Origin: DATKUC01 sp964553615
Lineage (GTDB): Bacteria; Spirochaetota; Spirochaetia; DSM-27196; DATKUC01
Length of the DNA: 64,000 nucleotides
Direction of reading: 5' to 3'
NCBI GenBank assembly: GCA_964553615.1
Contig: CAZKMA010000012.1
Location: 1 to 64,000 of the forward strand
The translations under genes and the position numbers were made by a program. This document shows, piece by piece, positions 17,005 to 25,292 of this stretch (the stretch's first letter is position 1; every line of letters starts with the position of its first letter). The notes beneath the pieces are model-generated. The model was not told the origin of the DNA. It made no database searches and was given only the letters and a program-made list of their open reading frames with translations.

Positions 17005-18739
17005 CATCCGGTCGAGTCAGACTCGACATATGGTCAAGAATCTGGATGAGCAGTGCGCGGTCGTCGTCCGTCTGAGGCTGCGGGGCCGCGGCAAGAGCCT
17101 GCGGGTTTCCATCCAGTGCATCGAGCAGGGACAGGACGCTCTGCAGCCCCGCTCTTCGACCGGCCTCCTCCTGCTGCGCTGCAAACGTGTCGAAGTAGCG
17201 CTGCATGGTATCGTAGAGCTGCGGGTATTTCGATTTTACCGGATCGGTACCGATAATCTGCCATACCAGCAGTTTTGCCTGGAGCAATGATGTGAGCTCT
17301 TCGGAAGACATCGGCGCATGGCCGTTCTCCGGAGCCATGGTTCCAACACGTGAGCGGAGCGTTCCTATCCTTGTCGACAGATCGCTCAGACGGGAAAGCG
17401 CGGCAGCCTCTATGGCGTGCCGATCCGCCTCTCCGGCGGTCCGTATTCGGTAACCTGCGTCGGCTACCTGGGAGACAAGCTGATCGGCGGTATCCGGGTT
17501 GTCGAGGAGGATATCCAGTGCCTGCCGGTACTGTTCAAGCGTCGCCTGCCACGAACCCGCATCGTAGGACTTCCGTCCGGCGGCAATCCGGGCTTCTGCC
17601 TCCGGTGATGGAACCGGAGAAGCCGCTTTTGCCGGCGTCGGTGCCTGGTCTTCCCGGGAGCGAATGAGCTCTTCAAGCGAACCGATAATAAACATGTCCA
17701 CCGGTCGCCGCTCCTGAATGGCGTGCGACGACAGAGCAGGCTCGCTGTCGAACGATGACCGAAGTGCTTCGAGTGTTTTGAGCGCCCCCGGGTAATCCGG
17801 GGCAGCGATCTGTGAGCGGGCACGGGAGTACGAAGCAAGGATCTGTGCGGAAAGAAGCGTCTGTTGTGCCTGTGCATCCTGGAGCCGCGCGAGTTCGGCT
17901 TGTGCCTGGGTTCTGTCCAGCTCGAGCTTCTGTGACCGTTCGGTTGCCTGCTGCGCAAGCTGTGCCTCACGATTGGCATATTCCTGCTCAAGTCTCTTCC
18001 GGTCATCCTGACTCTGCTTCAGACTCGTCTCATAGGTGGAGATGCGGCCGGTCAGGGCGGCTTCTCTCTCCGTGGCCTGCGCTTCTGCCTGCGCGCGGTA
18101 TTGCTCGAATTGTTGCTGGTAGTCGGAGCGCAGCCTTGTTTCGTAGTCGGTCAGTTGCTGTTCGATCTGCGCCCGGGAAAGATGCATTTTTGCAAGCCTG
18201 TTTCTCTCGGCAGTGAGCGCCGTTTCGAGCTTGCCTGCGAACTCCTGTTCGCGCTGCTGGATAGTCCGCTCAGTTTCGCTCCGGATTGCATCCCGCTCAC
18301 GGGACGCCTGCTCCAGTTTCTGCTGGATCCCGAGAATTTCGGTGTCTTTCTTCTGCAGTTGTTCCGCGGATTCCTGCCGGACCGCCTGCACGACAAGGCT
18401 CTCCGCCGTCTGAATTGCGGATTCGCCGGACTGGATTCTGCGCTCTTCCCGATTCAGGCGCAGTGAGAAAAAAACGATCAGCACGGCTGCAACGAGGGCA
18501 ATTGCCGCATTTGCCGCTACCGGGAGCAGTATGCCGGAAGAAGCGGCCACGGGCCTGAATCCTTCCGGTTCGATCTGGAGTCGATTTTTTTCAATAATTC
18601 GGTCAATCTGATTTCGAACGCTTTCCCGATCCGCCTCCGGTATGTCGTCCATGGAGGATCCATCGCCGCCGGCCGGGACCGGGCGCGGTATTGAGTATTT
18701 GTGATAGATTTCAAGCGCGCGACGGTACAGTCCACCCAT
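16985..18739 (-). CDS. Membrane-anchored coiled-coil protein
   Basis: 584 residues from the ATG at 18739 (a TTG at 18757 would add six). Layout: cytoplasmic N-terminus (1-65), one membrane helix (about 74-92, ANAAIALVAAVLIVFFSLRL), a long Gln/Glu/Arg-rich coiled coil (about 95-300), and a helical C-terminus (about 300-580) with a TPR-like segment (GRKSYDAGSWQATLEQYRQALDIL is its core region). It could be a spacer or scaffold in the cell envelope. No specific family recognised. Its 3' end overlaps the convergent lipoprotein gene by 20 bp. Confidence 0.75.
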   Translation of the reverse strand: MGGLYRRALEIYHKYSIPRPVPAGGDGSSMDDIPEADRESVRNQIDRIIEKNRLQIEPEGFRPVAASSGILLPVAANAAIALVAAVLIVFFSLRLNREERRIQSGESAIQTAESLVVQAVRQESAEQLQKKDTEILGIQQKLEQASRERDAIRSETERTIQQREQEFAGKLETALTAERNRLAKMHLSRAQIEQQLTDYETRLRSDYQQQFEQYRAQAEAQATEREAALTGRISTYETSLKQSQDDRKRLEQEYANREAQLAQQATERSQKLELDRTQAQAELARLQDAQAQQTLLSAQILASYSRARSQIAAPDYPGALKTLEALRSSFDSEPALSSHAIQERRPVDMFIIGSLEELIRSREDQAPTPAKAASPVPSPEAEARIAAGRKSYDAGSWQATLEQYRQALDILLDNPDTADQLVSQVADAGYRIRTAGEADRHAIEAAALSRLSDLSTRIGTLRSRVGTMAPENGHAPMSSEELTSLLQAKLLVWQIIGTDPVKSKYPQLYDTMQRYFDTFAAQQEEAGRRAGLQSVLSLLDALDGNPQALAAAPQPQTDDDRALLIQILDHMSSLTRPDVRTRKQ

Positions 18740-18836
18740 AGCCACCCTAACCTGCAAGTCCTTACAATTATCGGCGTCTCCCGCGCAGAATCCATTCCAG
18801 TTTTCCTGCCGAATAAACGATCATTTCTATAGACAG

Positions 18837-20495
18837 ATGAGTATAAGAAACAAAATCATCATGATCGTGCTTCCCCTGATCATTGCGCCGCTTCTGGTTA
18901 CGGGCTATGTGGCCTCGCTTTCCGCCCGAAACGGCATTACCAATGCGGTTATCGGCCTGCTCCGGTTCAAGCAGGAGGAGATTGTTTCTTATGCAACCAG
19001 CCAGTGGGGACTTCTTGTGGACAACGGTCTTTCGGGAAATCCCCGTTTTGTAAGTGCCACACAAGCCGCGGTGGAATCTTTTGCGCGGAACACCATACGG
19101 TCCTCGAGCGAGCTCATCATGGCAGTAGACGCCGACGCTCACGTGCTCATGTCGACCGGTCCCGTTCATCTTTCAGACGATGAACGTTCGTCGCTTGCCG
19201 ATGTCCTTCGCAGAGAACCGACAGGATTTCACACGCTCAGGATCGGCGGGATAACGCGTGTAAGTCAGGTCGCCTTGTTCAAGCCTTTCGGATGGTTCAT
19301 TCTTGTAACCGACAGGCGTGATGCGTTCTATGCGGTTGTCCGACAGATGTATGTTCAATCCGGATGGATCCTTGCCCTGTCCCTTGTTACCGCAACCATC
19401 CTTCTCATCCTGTTCGCCTCGCTTCTCATCAAGCCTCTGAAGCAACTTCGGGCCGCCATGCGGGCGATAATTGAGACGAACGATCTTTCCCGTCGGGTCG
19501 AGATTCGGTACCTGGACGAAATTGGTGACCTCGGCCATACGTTCAACCTGATGACGACGCAGCTTGAACGCTCGAGCGATCTGGTTAAATCTTACGCGCT
19601 CCAGGCGGTCGTCGCCCAGCACAAAGAGCAGAAGATCCGCAACATTTTTCAGAAATACGTCCCGAAGAACGTGATAGATGAGTTCTTCACAAATCCGGAG
19701 AAGATGCTGATCGGGGACGATCGGATACTCGCCGTGCTTTTTTCCGACATTCGCGGGTTCACGTCAATATCGGAGAAGATGAGACCCGATGAGGTTGTGG
19801 AGTCGCTGAACGCATATTTCAGCCGGATGGTGGATGTCATAGTGAACAGGAACGGTGTTGTCGACAAATATATCGGCGACGCAATAATGGCATTCTACGG
19901 TGCTCCGGTGCGTCGGGGCGACGAGGCGCAGCAGGCGGTCTACTCTGCATTTGAGATGCTTGCCGCGCTGCGGGAGTTTAACGTCTGGCAGCGGAATCGG
20001 GGATACCCTGAGTTCAGAATCGGCATCGGAATCAACTACGGACTGGTGACTGTCGGCAACATCGGGTCGGAAAAAAAGATGGATTATACCGTGATCGGCG
20101 ACATGGTGAATCTCGCCTCCCGCCTGGAGGGCCTGTGCAAGGTATATCACCAGGAGCTGGTCTTTTCCGAGTCCGTCGCACGAAAGGTCCAGGGCGAATA
20201 TCGCTGCAGGTTGCTCGAGCGGGTGATCGTCCAGGGGAAATCGACCGCCATTGGTCTGTACACTGCACGGGAACACTTGAGCCCCGCGGAGACAAATGCG
20301 TGGGATGTGTATGATCAGGCTCTCGCGCGATACTTCTCCCGGGACTTTACCGGCTCGCTCCGGCTCTTTCAGCAGGTTCACGAGACCCTGCCACAGGATA
20401 CCCCGACGGCGTTGTTTATCGAGCGGTGTCACGCATTCATCCACGATCCGCCACCGGAGGCCTGGAACGGTGCCACCGTCATGAAGGTGAAATGA
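18837..20495 (+). CDS. HAMP-adenylate cyclase (class III)
   Basis: 552 residues. Membrane helix (8-28), an extracytoplasmic sensor region (about 30-180), second helix (about 183-203), HAMP (about 205-258), linker with KYVPKNVIDEFF, and a class III cyclase domain (about 290-480). Metal-binding Asp304 (FSDIRGF) and Asp348 (KYIGD) are present, as are the adenine-selecting pair Lys344/Asp416 and transition-state Asn425 and Arg429. All residues needed for cAMP synthesis are visible. A TPR-like tail follows (about 485-545). An extracellular cue probably sets cAMP levels. It is probably monocistronic; the Shine-Dalgarno sequence is weak. Confidence 0.93.
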   Translation: MSIRNKIIMIVLPLIIAPLLVTGYVASLSARNGITNAVIGLLRFKQEEIVSYATSQWGLLVDNGLSGNPRFVSATQAAVESFARNTIRSSSELIMAVDADAHVLMSTGPVHLSDDERSSLADVLRREPTGFHTLRIGGITRVSQVALFKPFGWFILVTDRRDAFYAVVRQMYVQSGWILALSLVTATILLILFASLLIKPLKQLRAAMRAIIETNDLSRRVEIRYLDEIGDLGHTFNLMTTQLERSSDLVKSYALQAVVAQHKEQKIRNIFQKYVPKNVIDEFFTNPEKMLIGDDRILAVLFSDIRGFTSISEKMRPDEVVESLNAYFSRMVDVIVNRNGVVDKYIGDAIMAFYGAPVRRGDEAQQAVYSAFEMLAALREFNVWQRNRGYPEFRIGIGINYGLVTVGNIGSEKKMDYTVIGDMVNLASRLEGLCKVYHQELVFSESVARKVQGEYRCRLLERVIVQGKSTAIGLYTAREHLSPAETNAWDVYDQALARYFSRDFTGSLRLFQQVHETLPQDTPTALFIERCHAFIHDPPPEAWNGATVMKVK

Positions 20496-20856
20496 GCCGA
20501 ACCGGACCGATAACCTTCCTGGTCACCGGTTCTCTCGGCGATGTTCGCCCGCTCATGGAACACCTTCTCTGGAATCCCTGGAGCAGCATCGTCAATGGCC
20601 GGAGCGTGCCGCTTCGGCCCCACTGCGCTGGATCCGGGCGGGTGCTGTCAAAGGGTGGTGCATCACGATCAACGGAAATCAAGCCTGAGCCAGGATCTCC
20701 TCTATCAGCCTGTCAATGAGAATAAGCGCGCGCCTCCGGTTGTCTACTCCTGTTCCCCCAGAAAAAAACACGAGCATTCACAGGGTTACGTGCGCCCGGC
20801 AGGCCCTTGCATGAGATCGGCGTGTCGGGCACTATCTGACCCTGAGGTCCTCCAAC
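20492..20856 (+). other. Gene-poor stretch with a possible glycosyltransferase stub
   Basis: An open frame (20492-20719, 75 residues) starts on the cyclase stop codon (ATGA overlap). It begins with a strand and GSLGDVRPL, resembling the first lines of UDP-glycosyltransferases, but similarity ends after about 25 residues. On the minus strand, 20679-20777 could encode 32 residues containing GGTGVDNRRRALILIDRLIEE, with no Shine-Dalgarno sequence and a stop immediately before its ATG. I read the region as degraded coding DNA; neither frame is supported as a working gene. Confidence 0.3.
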
Positions 20857-22083
20857 ATGAACTCATCGGCCCTGTCGACCCGGGATGATTCTGTTCGTAA
20901 TCTGGCGCGCATGACCACACCCATCCTCGTCGCTATCAGTGCAGCGCACTTTCTCAATGACACGCTCCAGTCACTCATCCCGGCAATCTACCCTCTTGTG
21001 AGGAGCTCGCTCTCCCTGAGTTACGCGCAGGTCGGACTCATTACGCTGACATATCAGATTGTCGCGTCGATTCTGCAACCCGTGGTTGGCTCTCTCGCTG
21101 ACCGTAGACCGATGCCCTATTCACTTGCGGTCGGCATGATATTCACCATGACCGGACTCGGACTGCTTGCCCTGGCGAACACCTATGTTATGGTACTTCT
21201 GTCGGTGGCGCTTGTTGGCATGGGGTCTGCAGTTTTTCATCCGGAGTCGTCGCGGGTCGCTCACATGGCCGCCGGACACCGGCGAGGTCTCGCGCAGTCG
21301 GTCTTCCAGGTTGGCGGGAACGCTGGATCGTCCGTTGGACCGCTGCTCGCTGCACTTGTCATTACCGGGCGGGGCCATTCTCGAATCGCATGGTTTACCA
21401 TCGTTGCCCTTGCCGCCATCGTCCTCCTCTGGCGAGTGGGCGGATGGTATGCGCGAAATACCGAACGCGGCGTGAGCCGCACCCACTCTCCGATTCCATC
21501 TCCCGCGGACTCTCCTCTTTCACGCCGGGCGGTCGGATCCGCATTGACCATCCTGCTGGTACTGATCTTTTCGAAGTACTTCTATCTGGCCGGAATGGGC
21601 AGCTATTTTACGTTCTACCTCATGAACAGGTTTGGAGTGTCTATTGCCACCTCTCAGATTCATCTCTTCATATTCCTGCTCGCCGTTGCCGCAGGAACCG
21701 TCATTGGCGGGCCGCTCGGTGATCGATTTGGTCGGAAGTACGTAATCTGGGGATCAATCCTGGGCGCAGCGCCATTCACGCTTATGTTGCCCTACGCAAA
21801 TCTGTTCTGGACGACTATATTGAGCGTCCTTGCCGGAGTCATTCTCTCATCGGCCTTCTCGGCGATACTCGTGTATGCGCAGGAACTCATGCCCGGGAGG
21901 ATCGGCATGGTTTCCGGCCTCTTTTTTGGATTCGCTTTCGGCATGGGAGGTATTGGATCGGCTGTACTCGGTATGCTTGCGGACCGAACGAGTCTGTACT
22001 TCGTATTTCAGATCTGCGCGTTTCTTCCCCTCATCGGTATTATTGCGGCCTTCCTTCCCAATATAGAGGCGGAGCGGCAGTGA
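20857..22083 (+). CDS. MFS transporter, fosmidomycin-resistance (Fsr) type
   Basis: 408 residues with 12 predicted helices. AAHFLNDTLQSLIPAIYPL near the N-terminus and SAVFHPESSRVAHMA followed by SVFQVGGNAGSSVGPLLAA are hallmarks of the Fsr subfamily, which expels fosmidomycin and related small anions. The ATG at 20857 follows GAGG by 10 bp. The upstream stretch is degraded DNA, so it is probably transcribed alone. Confidence 0.9.
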   Translation: MNSSALSTRDDSVRNLARMTTPILVAISAAHFLNDTLQSLIPAIYPLVRSSLSLSYAQVGLITLTYQIVASILQPVVGSLADRRPMPYSLAVGMIFTMTGLGLLALANTYVMVLLSVALVGMGSAVFHPESSRVAHMAAGHRRGLAQSVFQVGGNAGSSVGPLLAALVITGRGHSRIAWFTIVALAAIVLLWRVGGWYARNTERGVSRTHSPIPSPADSPLSRRAVGSALTILLVLIFSKYFYLAGMGSYFTFYLMNRFGVSIATSQIHLFIFLLAVAAGTVIGGPLGDRFGRKYVIWGSILGAAPFTLMLPYANLFWTTILSVLAGVILSSAFSAILVYAQELMPGRIGMVSGLFFGFAFGMGGIGSAVLGMLADRTSLYFVFQICAFLPLIGIIAAFLPNIEAERQ

Positions 22084-22190
22084 CCGTGTCACCGCACGGC
22101 CGTCAACGTGGAAAAGGTGTACAGGCGAACCGGCTCTTCCCTGCCGCGACCGTCTGCGGCGTGAACCAGAGCTGCGCGAGGGCCCGGTGA

Positions 22191-22358
22191 GAGAATTCGA
22201 GTGTTGATGCACAGTGCAATCCCGCATACAAACAGGGCGGAATTGCCGCGCGAGTCCTGATCGATCTTATCGAAGGTCGTTCTGACGACGGAACACTCAC
22301 ACCGGAAGAGGAACGGCAGCTCGACCCGGAAATAGTGGTTCGTGAATCCTGTCCTTGA
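22191..22358 (+). pseudogene. LacI-family regulator, C-terminal remnant
   Basis: An in-frame 55-codon fragment ending at 22358 reads as the C-terminus of a LacI/GalR-type sugar regulator: AYKQGG-x5-LIDLIEGR, then an acidic linker and LDPEIVVRESC. A stop codon (TGA at 22188-22190) interrupts it just upstream. A second frame (about 22087-22190) contains LFPAATVCGVNQS, possibly a frameshifted piece of the same gene. No helix-turn-helix or ligand-binding core remains in the 280-bp interval. A sugar locus once stood here, or the fragment arrived with a rearrangement. Confidence 0.7.
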
Positions 22359-22363
22359 CCAGC

Positions 22364-23554
22364 TTACACCTGTTTCAGATATTTCCGGCCCGAGGCAAGC
22401 ACGATCATGGCGATGACAAGCGCACCGGTTCCGACGTAGTACGGCACATGCGGGCTGTACCGCTCTGCGAGGACCCCGGCGAGCCACGGTGCAATTGCAC
22501 CCCCGACAAAACGCACGAAGCTGTATCCCGCAGATGCAACTGAGCGTTCAACCGGTGCAACTTCCATGACCACCGTAGTCACGAGCGTATTGTTAACCCC
22601 AAGGAATGCACCGGCAACAATTACCGCTACCACGACGACGGCCTGCACCGCGGTGAAGATGCCGATGATCAGGAGCACTGCGGCGAGTGCCGAAAGCATT
22701 GCAAAAATGGTGCGCACCGTTCCGAACTTCGCCTGGATTCTGGGAGCAATAAAAACGGAAGACACTGCAAGCAGGACGCCCCAACCGAAGAAGACAAATC
22801 CAAGCCCATGGGCGTCCAACTTGAGCACGAATGGCGTGTACGCAAGCAGGGTGAAGAAGCCGAAGTTGTAGCACAGCGACATGAGGCCCATGGTGAGCAG
22901 TCCACCGTGACTGAGAGCCCGTATTGGATCGAGGATTCGCGAATGGTGCGCCGGCCTTTCCACATCGCGGAGGAAGAGAGCAACGGCAGCGAAGCCGATG
23001 GACATCAGTACCGCGACACCAAAGAACGGGCCTCGCCAGCTGATGGAACCGAGCATTCCACCGACAAGCGGACCGACAGAAATACCGAGCCCGAGCGCAG
23101 CCTCGTACAGGATAACCGCGCTCTCCGTGCCGCCGCTTGCAACGCCTACTATCACCGCGAGTGCCGTTGCTATGAAGAGAGCGTTGCCGAGGCCCCATCC
23201 CGCACGAAATCCCACAATCTCCGAAATGCTGTGGGACGAACCTGCCAGCGCCGAAAACGCGACAATGAGTGAGAGGCCGGCCAGGAGGGTCAACTTCGGC
23301 CCAATGCGGCTCGCGACGAAACCGGTTATGAGCATGGCAATACCAGTAACGAGCATGTAGCTTGTGAACAGGAGCTCCACCTGGCTTTGTGTTGCGTTGA
23401 GCTGTCCCGCAATTGCGGGAAGTATCGGGTCGACGAGTCCAAGGCCCATGAAGGCGACGACGCAGGCGAATGCAACCGCCCATACCGCGGTCGGCTGCTT
23501 GAGTATGGAAATGCGCTCTTCTGTCGGCTGTTTCAGGTCTGTAGGTGTCTGCAC
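22364..23554 (-). CDS. MFS transporter (drug/proton antiporter type)
   Basis: 396 residues, 12 predicted helices, resembling the multidrug DHA1 group (GLGLVDPILPAIAGQL in helix 1; motif C-like ALGLGISVGPLVGGML in helix 5). The start is set at GTG 23554, with GAGGAA 8 bp upstream and a sigma-70-like promoter just beyond. An in-frame extension to 23701 would run through that promoter. Substrate unknown; efflux of a toxic compound is likely. The intergenic region upstream carries the repeated TGTTGAT element, suggesting control by a small repressor. Confidence 0.88.
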   Translation of the reverse strand: MQTPTDLKQPTEERISILKQPTAVWAVAFACVVAFMGLGLVDPILPAIAGQLNATQSQVELLFTSYMLVTGIAMLITGFVASRIGPKLTLLAGLSLIVAFSALAGSSHSISEIVGFRAGWGLGNALFIATALAVIVGVASGGTESAVILYEAALGLGISVGPLVGGMLGSISWRGPFFGVAVLMSIGFAAVALFLRDVERPAHHSRILDPIRALSHGGLLTMGLMSLCYNFGFFTLLAYTPFVLKLDAHGLGFVFFGWGVLLAVSSVFIAPRIQAKFGTVRTIFAMLSALAAVLLIIGIFTAVQAVVVVAVIVAGAFLGVNNTLVTTVVMEVAPVERSVASAGYSFVRFVGGAIAPWLAGVLAERYSPHVPYYVGTGALVIAMIVLASGRKYLKQV

Positions 23555-23578
23555 GTGTTGATTTCCTCGCGAGACACA

Positions 23579-23607
23579 AATATCACTATCCAACGTATTT
23601 TGGTCAA
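23579..23607 (-). promoter_or_regulatory. Sigma-70-like promoter of the MFS gene
   Basis: On the minus strand TTGACC (complement of 23602-23607), a 17-bp spacer and GATATT (complement of 23579-23584). The predicted start near 23572 leaves a leader of about 18 nt before the GTG at 23554. Confidence 0.6.
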
Positions 23608-23756
23608 GTCTTGTGGTGTCATTGAGCGTGTTGATGAACCGAGGCAGGTTTCCTTGCGCCGCGGGAGTGCGTTTCTTGTGGCAAGATTTCGCGGCATGCA
23701 CTTCCCTCGAATCGGAAAAAGACGCGGACTGGGGGCGCTGATATTTCCTTTTTCAG

Positions 23757-23792
23757 CCGGGAAGTATCAACACGGTTGTTGATACTTCCCGG
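23757..23792. promoter_or_regulatory. 16-bp perfect inverted repeat, operator candidate copy 2
   Basis: A perfect 16-bp inverted repeat around the loop CGGT (23773-23776), with inner arms ATCAACA and TGTTGAT. The 23-bp core at 23766-23788 matches the element at 32-54. No T-run follows on either strand. Two further TGTTGAT half-sites lie at 23556-23562 and 23629-23635, flanking the MFS promoter. Confidence 0.6.
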
Positions 23793-23795
23793 AGA

Positions 23796-24626
23796 TCACC
23801 CGTTATGAAGGGACCGCTCTCTTGGGGCAAGGTGATTTCCCAGCTCCTGGCTGGCCGAAGATATCGCCTTGTCCAACGCCGCATACAGAGCGCTATTGTA
23901 ACTGCGGCCCGCTTTCGATTCCACGAAGTTTATGTACGCATCGAGTTCTGTGTCGGACAGACTCCGATAGGTATGAGCGAATGATGCAAGGACGCGCGAC
24001 TCGTAACGCTTGATTATTTGCGGCCGATTTTGCTCAACGAGTTCCCGGATTTGCGCAAGCGAATAGCCCGGACTGTCCGGCATAGCGAGATTCAGGCCGT
24101 ATGCCATTGCAATTCCCGTATCGATGGCAACGGATGCGGACATTTCCGCGGCTTTTACCGAGTCCGCAAGGCGAACTATTGCGTTCTTTCTCCTGCCCTC
24201 GAGATTGCTGAAGATTGATGCTCCGTTTTCTCCTGTGTCTGCTATTGCCTCCGGAGTGCTATCCAGTACTTCAAGGCGCGTAATTTTCCGTCCGGTTTCG
24301 GATTGGAGCCAGGCAAGTACCGCGGAGATTTCTTCCCTGGTCAGAGTACCGTCAAGATTTCTCAGAACATCCGATCGGATTCGTCCCGGAGCAAAAAGTA
24401 TCTCCACCTCCCGGAGCATGTTCTCAGTTTCCGACTGCGACATCGATTTACTTGCGGCGGCCTGCTCGATGCCGGAGCGCATGACCGGGACAATCTGAGC
24501 GATCTGTTCCTCCAGCCCGGAGCCGGACAGGAGTTTTTCCAGGTCCTGGTTTGAGCCTTGGGCGTACACGGCTGCAGGAAGAAAAATCTGTGCGAAACAG
24601 AGTAAGATTATTGACTTCTTTACCAT
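23796..24626 (-). CDS. Exported DUF2059-like protein
   Basis: 276 residues with a signal peptide (cleavage near AAVYAQ). The C-terminal part (about 205-265, SFAHTYRSLSDTELDAYINF then ESKAGRSYNSALYAALDKA) matches the pattern of DUF2059 helical proteins. The middle (about 85-115) repeats the same theme: LTREEISAVLAWLQSETGRK. The protein thus seems to hold two copies of a helical unit. Periplasmic location is predicted; function unknown in the family. The inverted repeat at 23757-23792 follows 3 bp after the stop codon. Confidence 0.8.
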   Translation of the reverse strand: MVKKSIILLCFAQIFLPAAVYAQGSNQDLEKLLSGSGLEEQIAQIVPVMRSGIEQAAASKSMSQSETENMLREVEILFAPGRIRSDVLRNLDGTLTREEISAVLAWLQSETGRKITRLEVLDSTPEAIADTGENGASIFSNLEGRRKNAIVRLADSVKAAEMSASVAIDTGIAMAYGLNLAMPDSPGYSLAQIRELVEQNRPQIIKRYESRVLASFAHTYRSLSDTELDAYINFVESKAGRSYNSALYAALDKAISSASQELGNHLAPRERSLHNG

Positions 24627-24759
24627 CCCGGTCCTCCATCGTCGTCAGTATAACATCGTCCGATTCTCCTGCGACGCCGCGTTTTTCACCCTCTTTAGTC
24701 CTTGTCCAGCCGGTCTTGGTGCTGGGAAAAGTTCCCAAGGGATTATAGCGGATGGGAAT

Positions 24760-25185
24760 TCAACCGGTGGCGGCGTTCCCGGTTTCGCGTTCCATTGCCT
24801 CCACCAATTCTTCCGGAAGACTTGGCCGGCCCTGGCGGTTGAGTGCGGTGCCCACAATTCTGCCTTCCAGCACGAGTCTGTCTTCGGGAATGGTGTAGAT
24901 GTCCTGGTAAAATGCAAACTTGAGCCGGGATTCGCGGACGAGGTTGATGCCGATCCAGAACCGGTCTCCGCTCCGAAGCGGTGACCGGTAGTCGAGTTCC
25001 GCACGAACCACCACGAGGATGATTCCCCGTTCCGTGTAATTCTTGAAGTCGACTCCGATGCTCTTCAGGTAGTTGTGGCGCGCATGCTCAAGATAGTTCT
25101 GATACACCGAGTTGTTCACAATTCCCTGCATATCGCATTCGTAGTCTCTGACATCCATCTCGAAGCGGTAGGAGTAGTCTTTCAT
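24760..25185 (-). CDS. Acyl-CoA thioesterase, 4HBT/FadM-YbgC type
   Basis: 141 residues, hotdog fold. The signature is YECDMQGIVNNSVYQNYLEHAR, in relatives D-x-D-x-x-G-H-V-N-N-x-x-Y; here the first Asp is Glu-Cys-Asp and the usual His is Ile. The ATG at 25185 is preceded by GGAGG. It hydrolyses acyl-CoA thioesters in the cytoplasm; chain length is unknown. The upstream polyferredoxin gene is on the same strand, 107 bp away across a GC-rich stretch capable of folding. Confidence 0.88.
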   Translation of the reverse strand: MKDYSYRFEMDVRDYECDMQGIVNNSVYQNYLEHARHNYLKSIGVDFKNYTERGIILVVVRAELDYRSPLRSGDRFWIGINLVRESRLKFAFYQDIYTIPEDRLVLEGRIVGTALNRQGRPSLPEELVEAMERETGNAATG

Positions 25186-25230
25186 CAATTCCTCCGCCGC
25201 AGATAGTACCGGATAGCGCCGAACGTGAAA

Positions 25231-25288
25231 ACAGTGCCGGCCGGAGCCGTTCGGTCGGAACCGATCGGCCGATGCCCTTCGGCCGGAG
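25231..25288. repeat. GC-rich structured intergenic stretch
   Basis: CGGCCGGAG occurs at 25238-25246 and 25280-25288, and the sequence between is a chain of CGG/CCG palindromes (for example TCGGTCGGAACCGA). It could fold strongly in RNA between the polyferredoxin and thioesterase genes. There is no T-run, so I do not call it a terminator. Confidence 0.4.
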
Positions 25289-25292
25289 TAGG

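Noticed and set aside
20679..20777. Minus-strand 32-residue frame (GGTGVDNRRRALILIDRLIEE)
   Set aside because: Looks protein-like, but too short, no ribosome-binding site and a stop directly before the ATG. I could not tie it to any family, so it is mentioned only as possible debris.
23757..23792. 16-bp inverted repeat as a rho-independent terminator of the DUF2059-like gene
   Set aside because: No T-run on either strand, and the core recurs upstream of another gene at 32-54, so an operator is more likely.
25231..25288. GC-rich palindromes as a terminator
   Set aside because: No T-run and several competing stems; left as a structured repeat.
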